Shown here piece after piece: positions 34,348 through 43,180 of a DNA stretch of 64,000 nucleotides. Made by a program: the position numbers and the translations under genes. The stretch lies in NCBI GenBank assembly GCA_036273675.1, contig DASUHD010000170.1, positions 62,001 to 126,000 of the forward strand. The letters are read 5' to 3'. The stretch's first letter is position 1, and each line of letters starts with the position of its first letter. This stretch comes from DAHUXT01 sp036273675. Its GTDB lineage: Bacteria > Chloroflexota > Ktedonobacteria > Ktedonobacterales > JADMIN01. The notes below the pieces were generated by a model. The model saw only the letters and a program-made list of their open reading frames with translations, ran no database searches and was not told where the DNA came from.

Positions 34348-35631
34348 ATGTTGGACCTGGCATTCATTCGCGAGCATCCTGACCTGATCAAAGAGGTCGC
34401 GCGCCGCCGCAAGACCGCCGTGGACGTGGACGCGCTGCTGGCCATCGATAGCGAACTGCGCACCGTTCGCCGTCAGGCCGAGGAGCAGCGCGCCGAGCAG
34501 AATCGCCTCTCGAAAGCGATCCAGCAGGCGGGGAGCGACAAAGAGGCGCGCGAGGGCTTCATCCAGCAGGGTCGGGCCGTCGCCGCAACGCTGAAAGAAC
34601 TGGAGCCACGCGAGCGTGAGTTGGAGGCGCGTCTGCGCGAGCTCTGGCTGCTCGTGCCGAATATCCCCGACGCCACCGTACCCGAAGGCGCAGGCGAGGA
34701 GGACAACGTCGAGGTGAAGCGTGTCGGCGAGCCGCGGACCTTCGACTTCGAGCCGCTGGACCATGTGGCGCTGATGCGCGGGCAGGACTGGCTGGACCTC
34801 GAACGGGCGGTAAAAATCGCTGGCTCGCGCAGCTACATCCTCAAGGGCGAAGCGGTGCTGCTAGACCTGGCGCTGATGCAGTTCGCGCTCAGCCGGGTCG
34901 TGCGCAAAGGCTTCACGCCGCTGCTCGTCCCGGCAATGGCGAAGGAATACTGTTTCATTGGCAACGGCCAGTTCCCGCGTGGGCGCGAACAGACCTACGC
35001 GCTGGAGGCGGATGACCTCTACCTCGTCGGCACCGCTGAGGTCTCGATTACCGGCATGCATACCGGCGAGATTCTGCGCGAGGAGGATCTGCCGGTGCTC
35101 TATGTTGGCTACTCGCCGTGTTATCGCCGCGAGGCGGGTACCTACGGCAAGGATACACGCGGCATCCTGCGGGTTCACCAGTTCGAGAAGGTGGAGCAAT
35201 ATGTCATCTGCAAGGCCGACCACGAGGAGTCGGTGAAGTGGCATGAGTCGCTGCTAGCGAACGCCGAGGAGATTGTGCGCGCACTGGAGTTGCCCTACCG
35301 CGTGCTGAACATCTGCACCGGCGACCTGGGCGACGCGAAGGTGAAGGGCTACGACATCGAGTGCTGGATTCCCTCGGAGGATCGCTACCGCGAGACGCAC
35401 TCGGACTCGTACTTTCACGACTATCAGGCCCGCCGCGCCGATATCCGCTACCGCGACGGCGAGGGGACGGTGCGCTACGTCCACACGCTGAACAATACGG
35501 CGCTCGCCTCGACACGAATAATCATCGCGCTGCTGGAGAACCACCAGCAGGCGGACGGCACCATTGCGATTCCCCAGGCGCTACGCCCGTTCCTCGGCGG
35601 CCAGGCGACGCTGGGCAAGCCGTGGCGGTAG
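34348..35631 (+). CDS. serS: Seryl-tRNA synthetase
   Basis: Charges tRNA-Ser (and tRNA-Sec). The 427-residue class II enzyme has the N-terminal antiparallel coiled coil that grips the tRNA long arm (about 30-105), the serine-binding motifs TAEVSITGMHTGEIL and SPCYRREAGTYGKDTRGILRVHQFEKVE, and the terminal NTALASTRIIIALLEN. Start at 34348 follows the strong GGAGGAGAGAG ribosome site. Regulation is by the T-box leader directly upstream. Confidence 0.97.
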   Translation: MLDLAFIREHPDLIKEVARRRKTAVDVDALLAIDSELRTVRRQAEEQRAEQNRLSKAIQQAGSDKEAREGFIQQGRAVAATLKELEPRERELEARLRELWLLVPNIPDATVPEGAGEEDNVEVKRVGEPRTFDFEPLDHVALMRGQDWLDLERAVKIAGSRSYILKGEAVLLDLALMQFALSRVVRKGFTPLLVPAMAKEYCFIGNGQFPRGREQTYALEADDLYLVGTAEVSITGMHTGEILREEDLPVLYVGYSPCYRREAGTYGKDTRGILRVHQFEKVEQYVICKADHEESVKWHESLLANAEEIVRALELPYRVLNICTGDLGDAKVKGYDIECWIPSEDRYRETHSDSYFHDYQARRADIRYRDGEGTVRYVHTLNNTALASTRIIIALLENHQQADGTIAIPQALRPFLGGQATLGKPWR

Positions 35632-35640
35632 CAGAGCCTC

Positions 35641-35672
35641 TCCCCCAACCCCCCCTACAAGGGAGGGGAGCC
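35641..35672 (-). repeat. Dispersed hairpin repeat family B, copy 1
   Basis: On the minus strand it reads TCTGGCTCCCCTCCC, a short loop, then a G-rich return arm ending in GGGGGAGAGG. It lies just after the serS stop, next to repeat A copy 3. No gene start uses its GAGAGG here. Confidence 0.7.
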
Positions 35673-35710
35673 AGATTCGCCCGGCCGGATACTTGCCGGG
35701 CGGCTCTGGT

Positions 35711-35773
35711 AACCCGCGCAGGCGGGTTTTGTAGCGGAGGGCAGCGAGACCGTCCAGGCGCGGTTTCAACCAC
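35711..35773 (+). repeat. Dispersed hairpin repeat family A, copy 3
   Basis: Stem 1 AACCCGC/GCGGGTT is perfect with loop GCAG; the middle region differs from copies 2 and 4; core CCAGGCGC and stem 2 GGTT/AACC (loop TC) are kept. It lies between convergent serS and the LysM gene. Confidence 0.72.
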
Positions 35774-35783
35774 CTCCGGACAG

Positions 35784-36848
35784 TCAATCGTACTGCGTGA
35801 GGTTATATTGCTTCATCAGCGCGATCAGCGAGGAGCCGGGATCATTGTTGGCGGTGTAGTGGCCCGCGTCCCAGGGAGACGCGCCGAGCGCCTTCGCCGC
35901 CGCCTCTGGCCCGCCACTTCGCGCAGCGGACGCAATCTGGTTGTAGTAGCTCAGTTTGGAGACCTGGATGTAGAAGCGCAGGCCATCCTCTGGCGAATCG
36001 GCATAGGCGAAGGTCGAGGGTGAGCCGGGGGCCGATGTGCCGGGGACGAACGGCTCATCAATCAGGCCGCCGCAGTTGCCAAAGTTATAGCCGGTAAAGG
36101 TGGGCGTCTCCCAGCCCTGCTCCAGCCCCCACTGCGCCAAAATCATGCTGGTAGGCCAGCCGGTCGCCTCGTGCGCTTGCTGCGCATAGGGCAGTGCGAA
36201 TCGCACATACGCCGCTTCACCCTGGATCACCGGGCCATCGGTCGCCGAGGCAAACGGCGTGCTGCCCGCTGCCTGCGCGACATCTGATTTCGACGGGATA
36301 CAGAGTTGCATCCCTATCGGCGGGTCTTTGACATCAAATATGCCATTCGCCCGCGCGATATCTTCCACACTCACTCCGTCGATACGGGCGAGCGAAATCA
36401 GCGAGTCCCCAACATCCACCGTGTGCCAGCGGCAGCCCAACTGCGACCGCGGCAGGCCAGCGCCGCGCTCGAATATGGCGTAGACGCCCAGCGCGACAAA
36501 TACCGCGGCGACAGCGCCGAGCGTGACCCAATCGCGCGCGCGCATCGGGCGCATCTGGCGGTAGCCAAATTTGCCCGCCTTGACCAACCCTTTGCCGCCC
36601 ATCGCTACTCCGCTCCCAACCAGTCGCATCGCGCGCCGTTTCCGGCTGCGCTGGCCATCGCCGAAGATATTTGTTGTCTTGCTGCCAGTGGCATGATTGA
36701 GCCACTCACTTGATTGCAGCGGACGAAAATCACCCGTATCAAATGCGTCGCCATACTTGTCGTCGGTGCGCGACCTGGACTTGAAATCTGATTTGGCCTT
36801 CGACTTTTTGCGCACCCTGCAAACCCCCGAGATTTGTGTGCATGTCAT
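35784..36848 (-). CDS. LysM-domain, membrane-anchored glucosaminidase-like cell-wall protein
   Basis: About 354 residues: a basic, polar cytosolic N-terminus, a single signal-anchor helix (WVTLGAVAAVFVALGVYAIF), a LysM domain (HTVDVGDSLISLARIDGVS, binds peptidoglycan) and a C-terminal lysozyme/glucosaminidase-like domain of about 160 residues with SMILAQWGLEQGWETPTF, where the Glu after GL is the likely acid, and YNFGNCGGL. It should act outside the membrane on the wall. Start is uncertain: ATG 36848 has a GGTGGG-type site and GTG 36815 is also possible. Confidence 0.8.
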   Translation of the reverse strand: MTCTQISGVCRVRKKSKAKSDFKSRSRTDDKYGDAFDTGDFRPLQSSEWLNHATGSKTTNIFGDGQRSRKRRAMRLVGSGVAMGGKGLVKAGKFGYRQMRPMRARDWVTLGAVAAVFVALGVYAIFERGAGLPRSQLGCRWHTVDVGDSLISLARIDGVSVEDIARANGIFDVKDPPIGMQLCIPSKSDVAQAAGSTPFASATDGPVIQGEAAYVRFALPYAQQAHEATGWPTSMILAQWGLEQGWETPTFTGYNFGNCGGLIDEPFVPGTSAPGSPSTFAYADSPEDGLRFYIQVSKLSYYNQIASAARSGGPEAAAKALGASPWDAGHYTANNDPGSSLIALMKQYNLTQYD

Positions 36849-36933
36849 CAACCCACCAGCAAGGTACCACACCGAACGTACCTTTGCTTGCGGGATGGGA
36901 AGATGGGCCTGTTGGGTAGCGGCGGGGAGAGAG

Positions 36934-37383
36934 CTAAGCCGTGAAGAGGATGCCGAGGAGAATGCCCAATGCCGCGCCAGCGAAGACCTCTACCGGCGTA
37001 TGGCCTATCAGTTCGCCGAGGCGATGCACGTCGAGTCCGCGCTCATGAAAGAAGTCCTCCATCATCAGGTTGAGGATACGCGCTTGTTTGCTGACGGCGC
37101 GCCGCACGCCCGCCGCGTCGTACATCACCACCCCGGCGAAGACCGCCGCCAGCGCAAAGTAGACCGACCCCAGGCCATCCACGCGCGCAACCCCGGTCGC
37201 CAGCCCCATCACCAGCGCCGAATGCGAGCTGGGCATCCCGCCCGAGGCAAAGAGGTAGCTCGGCTCGAATTTACGGGTCGCGATTAGCGCCAGCAGCACC
37301 TTGATGCCTTGAGCCACCAGCCATCCCGCCACAGCAGCCCATAACACACGATTTCCCAGAAGATCGGTCAGCGGCGACTGCAT
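36934..37383 (-). CDS. Divergent PAP2-family membrane protein (DUF212)
   Basis: A 149-residue membrane protein with the family hallmarks GGMPSSHSALVMGLATGVA and the C-terminal GHTPVEVFAGAALGILLGIL, which correspond to the phosphatase motifs of PAP2 enzymes in shortened form. About four hydrophobic helices are visible. Function is unknown; a lipid phosphatase-like role is inferred from the fold. GAGGAG stands about 5 bases before the ATG. Confidence 0.88.
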   Translation of the reverse strand: MQSPLTDLLGNRVLWAAVAGWLVAQGIKVLLALIATRKFEPSYLFASGGMPSSHSALVMGLATGVARVDGLGSVYFALAAVFAGVVMYDAAGVRRAVSKQARILNLMMEDFFHERGLDVHRLGELIGHTPVEVFAGAALGILLGILFTA

Positions 37384-37408
37384 ATCGCTCCTCGTCGTTA
37401 TTTGTTGG

Positions 37409-37732
37409 CTATTCGTCGTCTATGTCGAAGTCTTCCAGCGCAAAGGAGGCCTCGCCGGCACTGAGATCGGAACGCAACTTCTCCACCCGTAGCTCGGCGG
37501 TACGGAGCAGTTGGTCGCAGGCGTGCGCCAGCCGCATCGCGCGTTCGTAGAGTCGCATCTCTTCGTCGAGCGAATGCTGGCCATCCTCCAGCCGCGCGAT
37601 GATGTCATCGATCTCGGTCATCGCCTTGTCATAGTCGGCCAGCCCCTCGAGCGTGACATCCGTTGCTGGTGGTGATGATGATAGTGATGGATCAGACCCG
37701 TTCGCACGACGCCCACGTCGCTCACGCTGCAT
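37409..37732 (-). CDS. xseB: Exodeoxyribonuclease VII small subunit
   Basis: Partner of XseA in the nuclease that degrades single-stranded DNA. The 107-residue protein has the helical hairpin core KAMTEIDDIIARLEDGQHSLDEEMRLYERAMRLAHAC in its centre, with a polar N-terminal extension and an acidic C-terminus. It begins 4 bases after xseA's stop, as usual. Confidence 0.92.
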   Translation of the reverse strand: MQRERRGRRANGSDPSLSSSPPATDVTLEGLADYDKAMTEIDDIIARLEDGQHSLDEEMRLYERAMRLAHACDQLLRTAELRVEKLRSDLSAGEASFALEDFDIDDE

Positions 37733-37736
37733 AGCG

Positions 37737-38957
37737 CTACTTCCTCTCCGGCTCGGATGGCGTCAACTGTTCGCCAGCCACGGCGTCAAACGTCCCGTCG
37801 GCCACACGCACCCGGAGCGCCTCGCCCGGCGTGACCTGCCCAACGCTCGTCACCAATGTATCATCGTCCGCGCGCCGCACCACGGCAAAGCCCCGGCTCA
37901 ATGTCAGCAGCGGGCTGAGCGCGTGAAGCTGATGTGTCCGCCCACGCAGTTGTTCGCGTCGGAGGTCAAGCTGGCGCTGCATCTGCACGCGCAGCCGCTC
38001 GCGCCCCTCATCAACCCGCTGACGCGCCTGCATAATGCGCCCCAGCGGACTGGCGCGGTCCAGTGCGTGCTGGCGAATGCCCAGCGTCGCCCGCTGGGTA
38101 TAGAGATAGACGCCGACGGCCTGATCGATCCGCTCACGCTGCTGGTAGAGCGCCTCGCCCCAGGTCCGCAGATCTGGCACGGCGGCGGTGGCGGCGGCGG
38201 TAGGCGTCGAGGCGCGCAGATCGGCGACGAAATCGGCGATGGTGAAGTCGGTCTCGTGGCCGATACCCGTCACTACGGGAATCGCCGACGCCGCAATCGC
38301 TCGCGCGACCACCTCCTCGTTGAACGCCCAGAGTTCTTCGAGCGAGCCACCACCGCGCGCGACGATAACGACCTCCGCCTGCGCGTGAGCGTTCAGAAGC
38401 GCGATGGCCTCCGCCACCTGCATCGCTGCGCCGTCTCCCTGCACCAGCGTCGGCGCCACAATCACCCGGACGAGTGGGCAGCGCAGCCGCAATGTCCGTA
38501 TGATATCCCGCAGGGCCGCAGCCGTCGACGACGTGACAACGCCAATCACTGCGGGCGACCGTGGCAGGTCACGCTTGCGTTCCGCCGCGAAGAGTCCCTC
38601 GGCTTCCAGTCGCGCCTTCAGCGCCTCGAAGCGCAGATGGAGCTCGCCGATGCCCGCGTCCTCCACAGCGTCCACGTAAAACTGTACATCGCCGCGCGCC
38701 TCATAGACGCTCAGACGCCCATGGACGAAGACCGCCATCCCGTTACGCAGGGGCGGCGCGCTGGATCCATTACCACGAAAGAGTACGCAACGCAGCGAGG
38801 CGTGTTCATCCTTGACCGAGAAGTAGCGGTGTCCGGCCCCAGACTGCACGTAGTTGGTGATCTCGCCGCGCACCCAGGTATCCTGCAAGTAGTAGTCTTC
38901 TTCGAGCAGGCTCTTGAGGTAGCTGGTCAGTTCGCTCACGCCGACAATGCGCATCAC
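37737..38957 (-). CDS. xseA: Exodeoxyribonuclease VII large subunit
   Basis: The 406-residue catalytic subunit has an N-terminal OB-fold (VSELTSYLKSLLEEDYYLQDTWVRGEITN), then the nuclease core with VGVVTSSTAAALRDIIRTLRLRCPL, VIVARGGGSLEELWAFNEE and the VTGIGHETDFTIADFVADLRASTPTAAA region, and a coiled coil before the C-terminal VRVADGTFDAVA. GTG 38957 has GAGAGG seven bases upstream, and that ribosome site is part of repeat B copy 2. ATG 38954 follows directly. Confidence 0.95.
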   Translation of the reverse strand: MMRIVGVSELTSYLKSLLEEDYYLQDTWVRGEITNYVQSGAGHRYFSVKDEHASLRCVLFRGNGSSAPPLRNGMAVFVHGRLSVYEARGDVQFYVDAVEDAGIGELHLRFEALKARLEAEGLFAAERKRDLPRSPAVIGVVTSSTAAALRDIIRTLRLRCPLVRVIVAPTLVQGDGAAMQVAEAIALLNAHAQAEVVIVARGGGSLEELWAFNEEVVARAIAASAIPVVTGIGHETDFTIADFVADLRASTPTAAATAAVPDLRTWGEALYQQRERIDQAVGVYLYTQRATLGIRQHALDRASPLGRIMQARQRVDEGRERLRVQMQRQLDLRREQLRGRTHQLHALSPLLTLSRGFAVVRRADDDTLVTSVGQVTPGEALRVRVADGTFDAVAGEQLTPSEPERK

Positions 38958-38961
38958 CGCC

Positions 38962-39005
38962 GGACCTCTCCCACGGCCCCTCCCGTTATGGGAAGGGGAG
39001 TCAGA
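38962..39005 (-). repeat. Dispersed hairpin repeat family B, copy 2, carrying the xseA ribosome site
   Basis: Minus strand: TCTGACTCCCCTTCCC, loop, GGGAGGGG, then GGGAGAGG at 38972-38965. The stem is 8-9 bp with few mismatches. Its last purine-rich part lies seven bases before the xseA GTG, so the repeat supplies the Shine-Dalgarno sequence. Confidence 0.72.
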
Positions 39006-39044
39006 AACGCGCCTGACGAAAAGAAAGTACAGGCGGAGTTAGCT

Positions 39045-39060
39045 GCGGCATTCATGCCGC
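39045..39060. repeat. Perfect 7-bp hairpin, possibly a diverged repeat A
   Basis: GCGGCAT/ATGCCGC with a 2-base loop (TC). It is preceded by AGGCGGAGTT, similar to the AGGCGGACTT of repeat A copy 4. It lies in the gap between xseA and the BCCP-like gene. Confidence 0.45.
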
Positions 39061-39104
39061 GAAGGTGGCCCACCACGTCCTTCGCCAATGCCACTAAGGA
39101 GACG

Positions 39105-39626
39105 TCAGGCTTTGAGCGGCTCGACCATCATCAGCACCTGGCCGTACTGGACCGGCTGGCCGTCGTCCACCAGAATCTTGCGGACGCGCCCGGCCGCGGG
39201 TGATTCGACCTCGTTCAGCACGTTGAGCGCTTCGACGGCTCCGATGATCTGCCCTTCTTTGACGCTATCTCCAGGCGCGAGAGGCTTCGCGCCACGCCGG
39301 GCAACCGCGCGGAAGAAGCCGACCAGTGTCGAGCGGATATCGAGAGCCTTCACCGCTTCAGCTTCGGCCTCAGCAGCGTCTGGGGCAGTAATCGCGGCGT
39401 ACTCCAGCAACTCTTCAGCGCCCAGTAGCGCGGCTGAATCGAGTTCCACCGGCGCGGGCTTGCGGAGTGTGAGATGCAGTCCATCACTCTCATGCTCAAT
39501 GGTAATCTCTTCGATGTCGCTCTTCTCCATCAGCGTGATAAGCTGACGCAGCTCGGCGACGCTGAGACTGGTGGATGTCGGTACCGGGGCTGATCCGCTG
39601 TTGCGATCCGCGCGTTCGCGTACCAT
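39105..39626 (-). CDS. BCCP-like (biotinyl-domain) protein lacking the biotin lysine
   Basis: A 173-residue protein with the layout of acetyl-CoA carboxylase BCCP (AccB): an N-terminal helix region (LSVAELRQLITLMEKSDIEEITIE), an acidic Ala-rich linker and a C-terminal lipoyl/biotinyl barrel (about 100-172). The target tetrapeptide AMKM is replaced by ALNV (EALNVLNEVES): Lys is Asn, codon AAC. It therefore cannot be biotinylated there. It lies directly after efp, where active accB often sits, but no accC follows. Start 39626 has GGGAGGAGG about 10 bases upstream. It may regulate or scaffold ACC. Confidence 0.86.
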   Translation of the reverse strand: MVRERADRNSGSAPVPTSTSLSVAELRQLITLMEKSDIEEITIEHESDGLHLTLRKPAPVELDSAALLGAEELLEYAAITAPDAAEAEAEAVKALDIRSTLVGFFRAVARRGAKPLAPGDSVKEGQIIGAVEALNVLNEVESPAAGRVRKILVDDGQPVQYGQVLMMVEPLKA

Positions 39627-39687
39627 GGTGACTGCGCCTCCTCCCGCAAGCTCCGACGGCCCCGGAGCGCGCGAGCCAAAATGTTTT

Positions 39688-40251
39688 CTATGAGTTGACC
39701 CGCTCGACGTAGCCGCCGGTGTCCGTCTTGACGCGAATCTTATCGCCCGTCGTGACGAAGAGCGGCACCTGAACAATCAGCCCCGTCTCCACGGTGGCAG
39801 GCTTGGTGCCTCCGGTGGCGGTGTCGCCCTTGAATCCCGGTTCGGTGTAGGTCACTTCCAAATCAACCGATGGCGGCAATTCAACGCTGAGCGCCTCGTC
39901 GTTGTAGGTCACAATCTCGATCTGCATGCCATCGAGCAGGTAGTTCTTGGCATCGCCAAGCTGCTCGCCCGTCAATGGTATCGTCTCGAAGGTCTCGTTG
40001 TCCATGAAATAGTACGTATCACCGTCATTGTACGAGTACTGCACCGGACGGTGTTCGAGGAATGCCCGCTGGAAACGCTCGCCCGCATCGAAGGTGCGTT
40101 CGAGGTTGGCGCCGGTCCGCAGGTTGCGCAGCTTGATCCGCACAATCGCGCCCCCACGCCCCATCTTGATGTGCTGCCAGTCGACAATCGTAAAGAGCTG
40201 ACCGTCCAGCTCCATCGATATTCCTTTTTTCAGATCACCTGTCGAAATCAT
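39688..40251 (-). CDS. efp: Elongation factor P
   Basis: Relieves ribosome stalling at polyproline motifs. The 187-residue protein has the three-domain EF-P form: MISTGDLKKGISMELDG, the tip loop WQHIKMGRGGAIVRIKLRNL, and the C-terminal LIVQVPLFVTTGDKIRVKTDTGGYVERV. The modified Lys34 of E. coli is Arg here, as in Thermus-like EF-P; no EarP or EpmA gene is visible. The start at 40251 has a distant GGAGG; the frame is open to 40296. Confidence 0.95.
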   Translation of the reverse strand: MISTGDLKKGISMELDGQLFTIVDWQHIKMGRGGAIVRIKLRNLRTGANLERTFDAGERFQRAFLEHRPVQYSYNDGDTYYFMDNETFETIPLTGEQLGDAKNYLLDGMQIEIVTYNDEALSVELPPSVDLEVTYTEPGFKGDTATGGTKPATVETGLIVQVPLFVTTGDKIRVKTDTGGYVERVNS

Positions 40252-40427
40252 AGAATCTGCTTGTATCCTCCCGGAGCCGACTCTGTCGGTCCTCATCGAC
40301 GCGCGTTGAGGCTGCGTCGCTTTTCTGTATCGAGTATGCGGGCCGCACGATCAACATGACCGTTCCATTGCCCACACACGGAATTGCGCCAACGTATTCT
40401 ATCACCGGATTGCCGCTACCCGCCCAG

Positions 40428-40892
40428 TCACGCAGTCACGAGCGCTACGAGCGCATCGAGCGCGTAGAGATAGCCCCGCCAGCCTAGCCCCGTGATCTGC
40501 CCCTTGCAGACCGGCGCCAGCAGTGACGTATGGCGAAACAGCTCGCGCGCGTAGATATTCGAGAGATGCACCTCAACCGCTAGCAGCCCAGTTCCCGCCA
40601 GCGCATCCCGGAGCGCGACGCTGGTATGGGTCAGCCCGCCGGGATTGATGACGATCCCTTGCGCCGAGACCGCCTCCGCCTGAAGGAAATCGATCAGTGC
40701 GCCCTCATGGTTCGACTGGAAGGCATGCGTCTCACAGCCAAGTTCGGTTGCCCGCTCGTGAATCCGCGCGTTGATCTCGTCGAGCGTCATCGAGCCATAG
40801 ATCTCTGGCTCGCGCTTTCCCAGCGCATTGAGATTCGGCCCGTGCAGCACGAGTATTCGTGGGCGCTGTTCGATCGCCTCGCTGTGACTCAT
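40428..40892 (-). CDS. aroQ: 3-Dehydroquinate dehydratase, type II
   Basis: Third step of the shikimate pathway: dehydration of 3-dehydroquinate. The 154-residue protein has ILVLHGPNLNALGKREPEIYG with the catalytic Tyr, FQSNHEGALIDFLQ, INPGGLTHTSVALRDAL and EVHLSNIYARELFRHTS. ATG 40892 is preceded by GGAG 8 bases upstream. It follows the aroK-aroB fusion by about 26 bases, so the two form a shikimate operon. Confidence 0.96.
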   Translation of the reverse strand: MSHSEAIEQRPRILVLHGPNLNALGKREPEIYGSMTLDEINARIHERATELGCETHAFQSNHEGALIDFLQAEAVSAQGIVINPGGLTHTSVALRDALAGTGLLAVEVHLSNIYARELFRHTSLLAPVCKGQITGLGWRGYLYALDALVALVTA

Positions 40893-40918
40893 CCCAACCA
40901 CTCCAGACTACCCGCATC

Positions 40919-42592
40919 TCATTGCGCTTCGGCGCCCACCGCCAGCAGCGCTTCGCGGACGGCTTCAAGCGGGACATCGCTCACTACAGCAGAATGCCCC
41001 AGCGCCGTCGGCAAGACCCAGCGCACCGCGCCGCTACGCACCTTCTTATCCCAGAAGATTGCGCCCATCAGCGCCGTGGCAGAGACACCCTCCAGACTGG
41101 TGGGCAGTCCCAGGCTGGTGAGCAACTGCTCCTGACGCTCCACGACTTCCACCGGGGTCACGCCCAGCCGCACGCCCAGCCGCGCCGCGACACACATGCC
41201 CGCCGCGACGGCCTCGCCATGCAGCCAGACGCCATAGCCCGCCACCGCTTCGAGCGCGTGACCGATGGTATGCCCGTAATTCAGCAGGATGCGGCGATCA
41301 TGCTCACCTTCGCGCTCATCTTCCTGCACAACCGCCGCCTTGATGGCCGCCGAGCCAGCGATTGCCCGCGTCAACGCCACTGCCTCGCGCCGTAGCAGCC
41401 CAGTCGCGGTTCGCTCGATCTCATCGAAGTACGCGGCGTCGAACGCGACCCCATGCTTGACGACCTCCGCCATCCCCTCGATATACTGACGTTCGGGCAG
41501 CGTCATCAGCATCGCGGGATCGCTCAATACCAGGCGTGGCGGATAGAATGCGCCGATCAGATTCTTTCCCTGCGGATGATTGATCGCCACCTTCCCACCG
41601 ATGGAAGCATCCACCTGCGCCAGCAACGACGTGGGTATCTGGACGAGCGGGACACCGCGCAGCCACGTCGCCGCCGCATAGCCACCCAGATCGCCGACAA
41701 CGCCGCCACCGAGCGCGAGAACCGCCTCCGACCGCTCAGCGCGTCGTGCCGCCAGCCAGTCGTAGATCGCTTCAAGTTGCGCGGCGGACTTGCTGCCCTC
41801 GCCCACCGGCACACGACAGACCAGCGGCGCGAAGCCTTCATCTTGCATCGCCGTCAGCAGCGGCGGTTCGTAGAGCGCGCCAACGGCGTCATCACTGATA
41901 ACATGGAGACGCTTCGGCAGCCGCAGCGCCGATAGCTCTTTTGCCAGTGATGTGATGGCGGACCAGCCCACGATGATATCGTAGCTCGAACCCTGTTGCG
42001 TGGGAACATGCAGCCGAATATACTCCGCGCCATCGTCGGACAGCAGCCCGCGCCCTACCAGGCTCGCCGCGATGCGACTGGCGGCATCGGCGGCCGTAAG
42101 ATTCTCGACCACCAGCGTCTCGTCGGCCTCGGCATAGAGCGGCGCGCGACGCCTGTGGAGGCTGCCCAGCCGCTGTAATGGATCGCTGCCCGCCAACATG
42201 GGTCGCTGGCGACCTAGCTCCGTGGGAGAGGCGGCGTGCTCCAGCAGGCGGCGCCAGATGGTCTCCGCCGAGGCAAGCAAGGCAACAACACGGCTGTGCT
42301 TATGCAGCAGCGCCCGATTGGACGCGCGCTCGACGATACCTGCGCCCGTCGCGATCACCACACACCGCCGCTCGGCAACGGACTTGAGCGCCGCCGACTC
42401 GCGGTTGCGGAAGCCGCGTTCCCCCTCACGCGCGAAAATCTCCGGCACAGCCATGCCGGAGATGCGAGCGATTTCTTCGTCAAGGTCGATAAATTGCCAA
42501 TGAAGTAGCATTGCGAGAAGTCGGCCAGTCGCGGACTTCCCGCTTCCCGTCGGGCCTATGAGTACCACACGCTTCACACACTTCGTCTCCAT
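40919..42592 (-). CDS. aroKB: Shikimate kinase/3-dehydroquinate synthase fusion
   Basis: A 557-residue bifunctional enzyme. Residues about 1-185 are shikimate kinase: Walker A GPTGSGKS at 13-20, DLDEEI, RNRESAAL and GAGIV. Residues about 195-557 are 3-dehydroquinate synthase: ALGGGVVGDLGGYAAATWLRG, PTSLLAQVDASIGGKVAINH, GMAEVVKHG and NYGHTIGHALE. The kinase lid Arg is in RRRAPLYAEAD. AroK and AroB are usually separate but are fused in some lineages. It acts with AroQ just downstream. The ribosome site is weak. Confidence 0.95.
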   Translation of the reverse strand: METKCVKRVVLIGPTGSGKSATGRLLAMLLHWQFIDLDEEIARISGMAVPEIFAREGERGFRNRESAALKSVAERRCVVIATGAGIVERASNRALLHKHSRVVALLASAETIWRRLLEHAASPTELGRQRPMLAGSDPLQRLGSLHRRRAPLYAEADETLVVENLTAADAASRIAASLVGRGLLSDDGAEYIRLHVPTQQGSSYDIIVGWSAITSLAKELSALRLPKRLHVISDDAVGALYEPPLLTAMQDEGFAPLVCRVPVGEGSKSAAQLEAIYDWLAARRAERSEAVLALGGGVVGDLGGYAAATWLRGVPLVQIPTSLLAQVDASIGGKVAINHPQGKNLIGAFYPPRLVLSDPAMLMTLPERQYIEGMAEVVKHGVAFDAAYFDEIERTATGLLRREAVALTRAIAGSAAIKAAVVQEDEREGEHDRRILLNYGHTIGHALEAVAGYGVWLHGEAVAAGMCVAARLGVRLGVTPVEVVERQEQLLTSLGLPTSLEGVSATALMGAIFWDKKVRSGAVRWVLPTALGHSAVVSDVPLEAVREALLAVGAEAQ

Positions 42593-42627
42593 GCTGGCAT
42601 TGTAGCATTCCCAGGCTCATAACGTAA

Positions 42628-43113
42628 CTACCTCGCGGCATCGGGGCGAGCCAGCGGCGTGTAGTCGCCCAGGTCGGTCTGCCAGGCGTAGCGCGAGCGT
42701 TCCCGCCACTGAGCAAAGGCCGCCTCGTAGTGCCGCTGGAAATCGGCGCGGCTACAGCCGTTGACACGCATGAAGTGCGCGATGACCGCCTCATAGTCGA
42801 GCTTGCCCTCGCTCGCCAACTTCCCGGCCAGCCCGATGTGCTTGACATGGTGGCAGAGGACGCAGAGCGCGCGGAATCCCCCCAGGCGCTGGATGTGGGC
42901 AGCGTCGTCATAGCGCCAGACCTCGTGGCAGTGCAGCCTGCCGCCCGCGCCGCAGATACCGCAGCGATGGCCGGATAGCCGATACACCTCGCGCCGCAGC
43001 TTGTCCCAGGTGGCGCGCGACAGCACATCGCGCAGGTTGGCATACCAGCACGGCTCCGGCACCAACTCGATAGTCAGGCGCAGTGGAGGGAAATGCTTGT
43101 CCACAGTATCCAT
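42628..43113 (-). CDS. HNH-like zinc-finger protein
   Basis: A 161-residue protein with an HNH-type metal site: CGICGAGGRLHCHEVWRYDDA, then GFRALCVLCHHVKHIG. The HCHE segment supplies the HNH-type histidines, and four cysteines form the structural zinc site. Such proteins are predicted nucleases, but the C-terminal Asn/His residue is not certain. The start at 43113 (MDTVDKHFPPLRLTIELVPEPCW) is chosen for the hydrophilic N-terminal; the longer frame to 43269 overlaps the GNAT gene. Confidence 0.75.
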   Translation of the reverse strand: MDTVDKHFPPLRLTIELVPEPCWYANLRDVLSRATWDKLRREVYRLSGHRCGICGAGGRLHCHEVWRYDDAAHIQRLGGFRALCVLCHHVKHIGLAGKLASEGKLDYEAVIAHFMRVNGCSRADFQRHYEAAFAQWRERSRYAWQTDLGDYTPLARPDAAR

Positions 43114-43180
43114 ATAAAGGATGCGTTCTCGGCGAACGCCACAATTCCGGCAATCTAGGAGGACTCTATCCGTTGTGCCT

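Noticed and set aside
37653..39203. 516-codon open frame on the plus strand opposite xseA and xseB
   Set aside because: It is antisense to clearly conserved xseA/xseB and its translation is Arg/His-rich and without motifs; long antisense frames are expected in GC-rich DNA.
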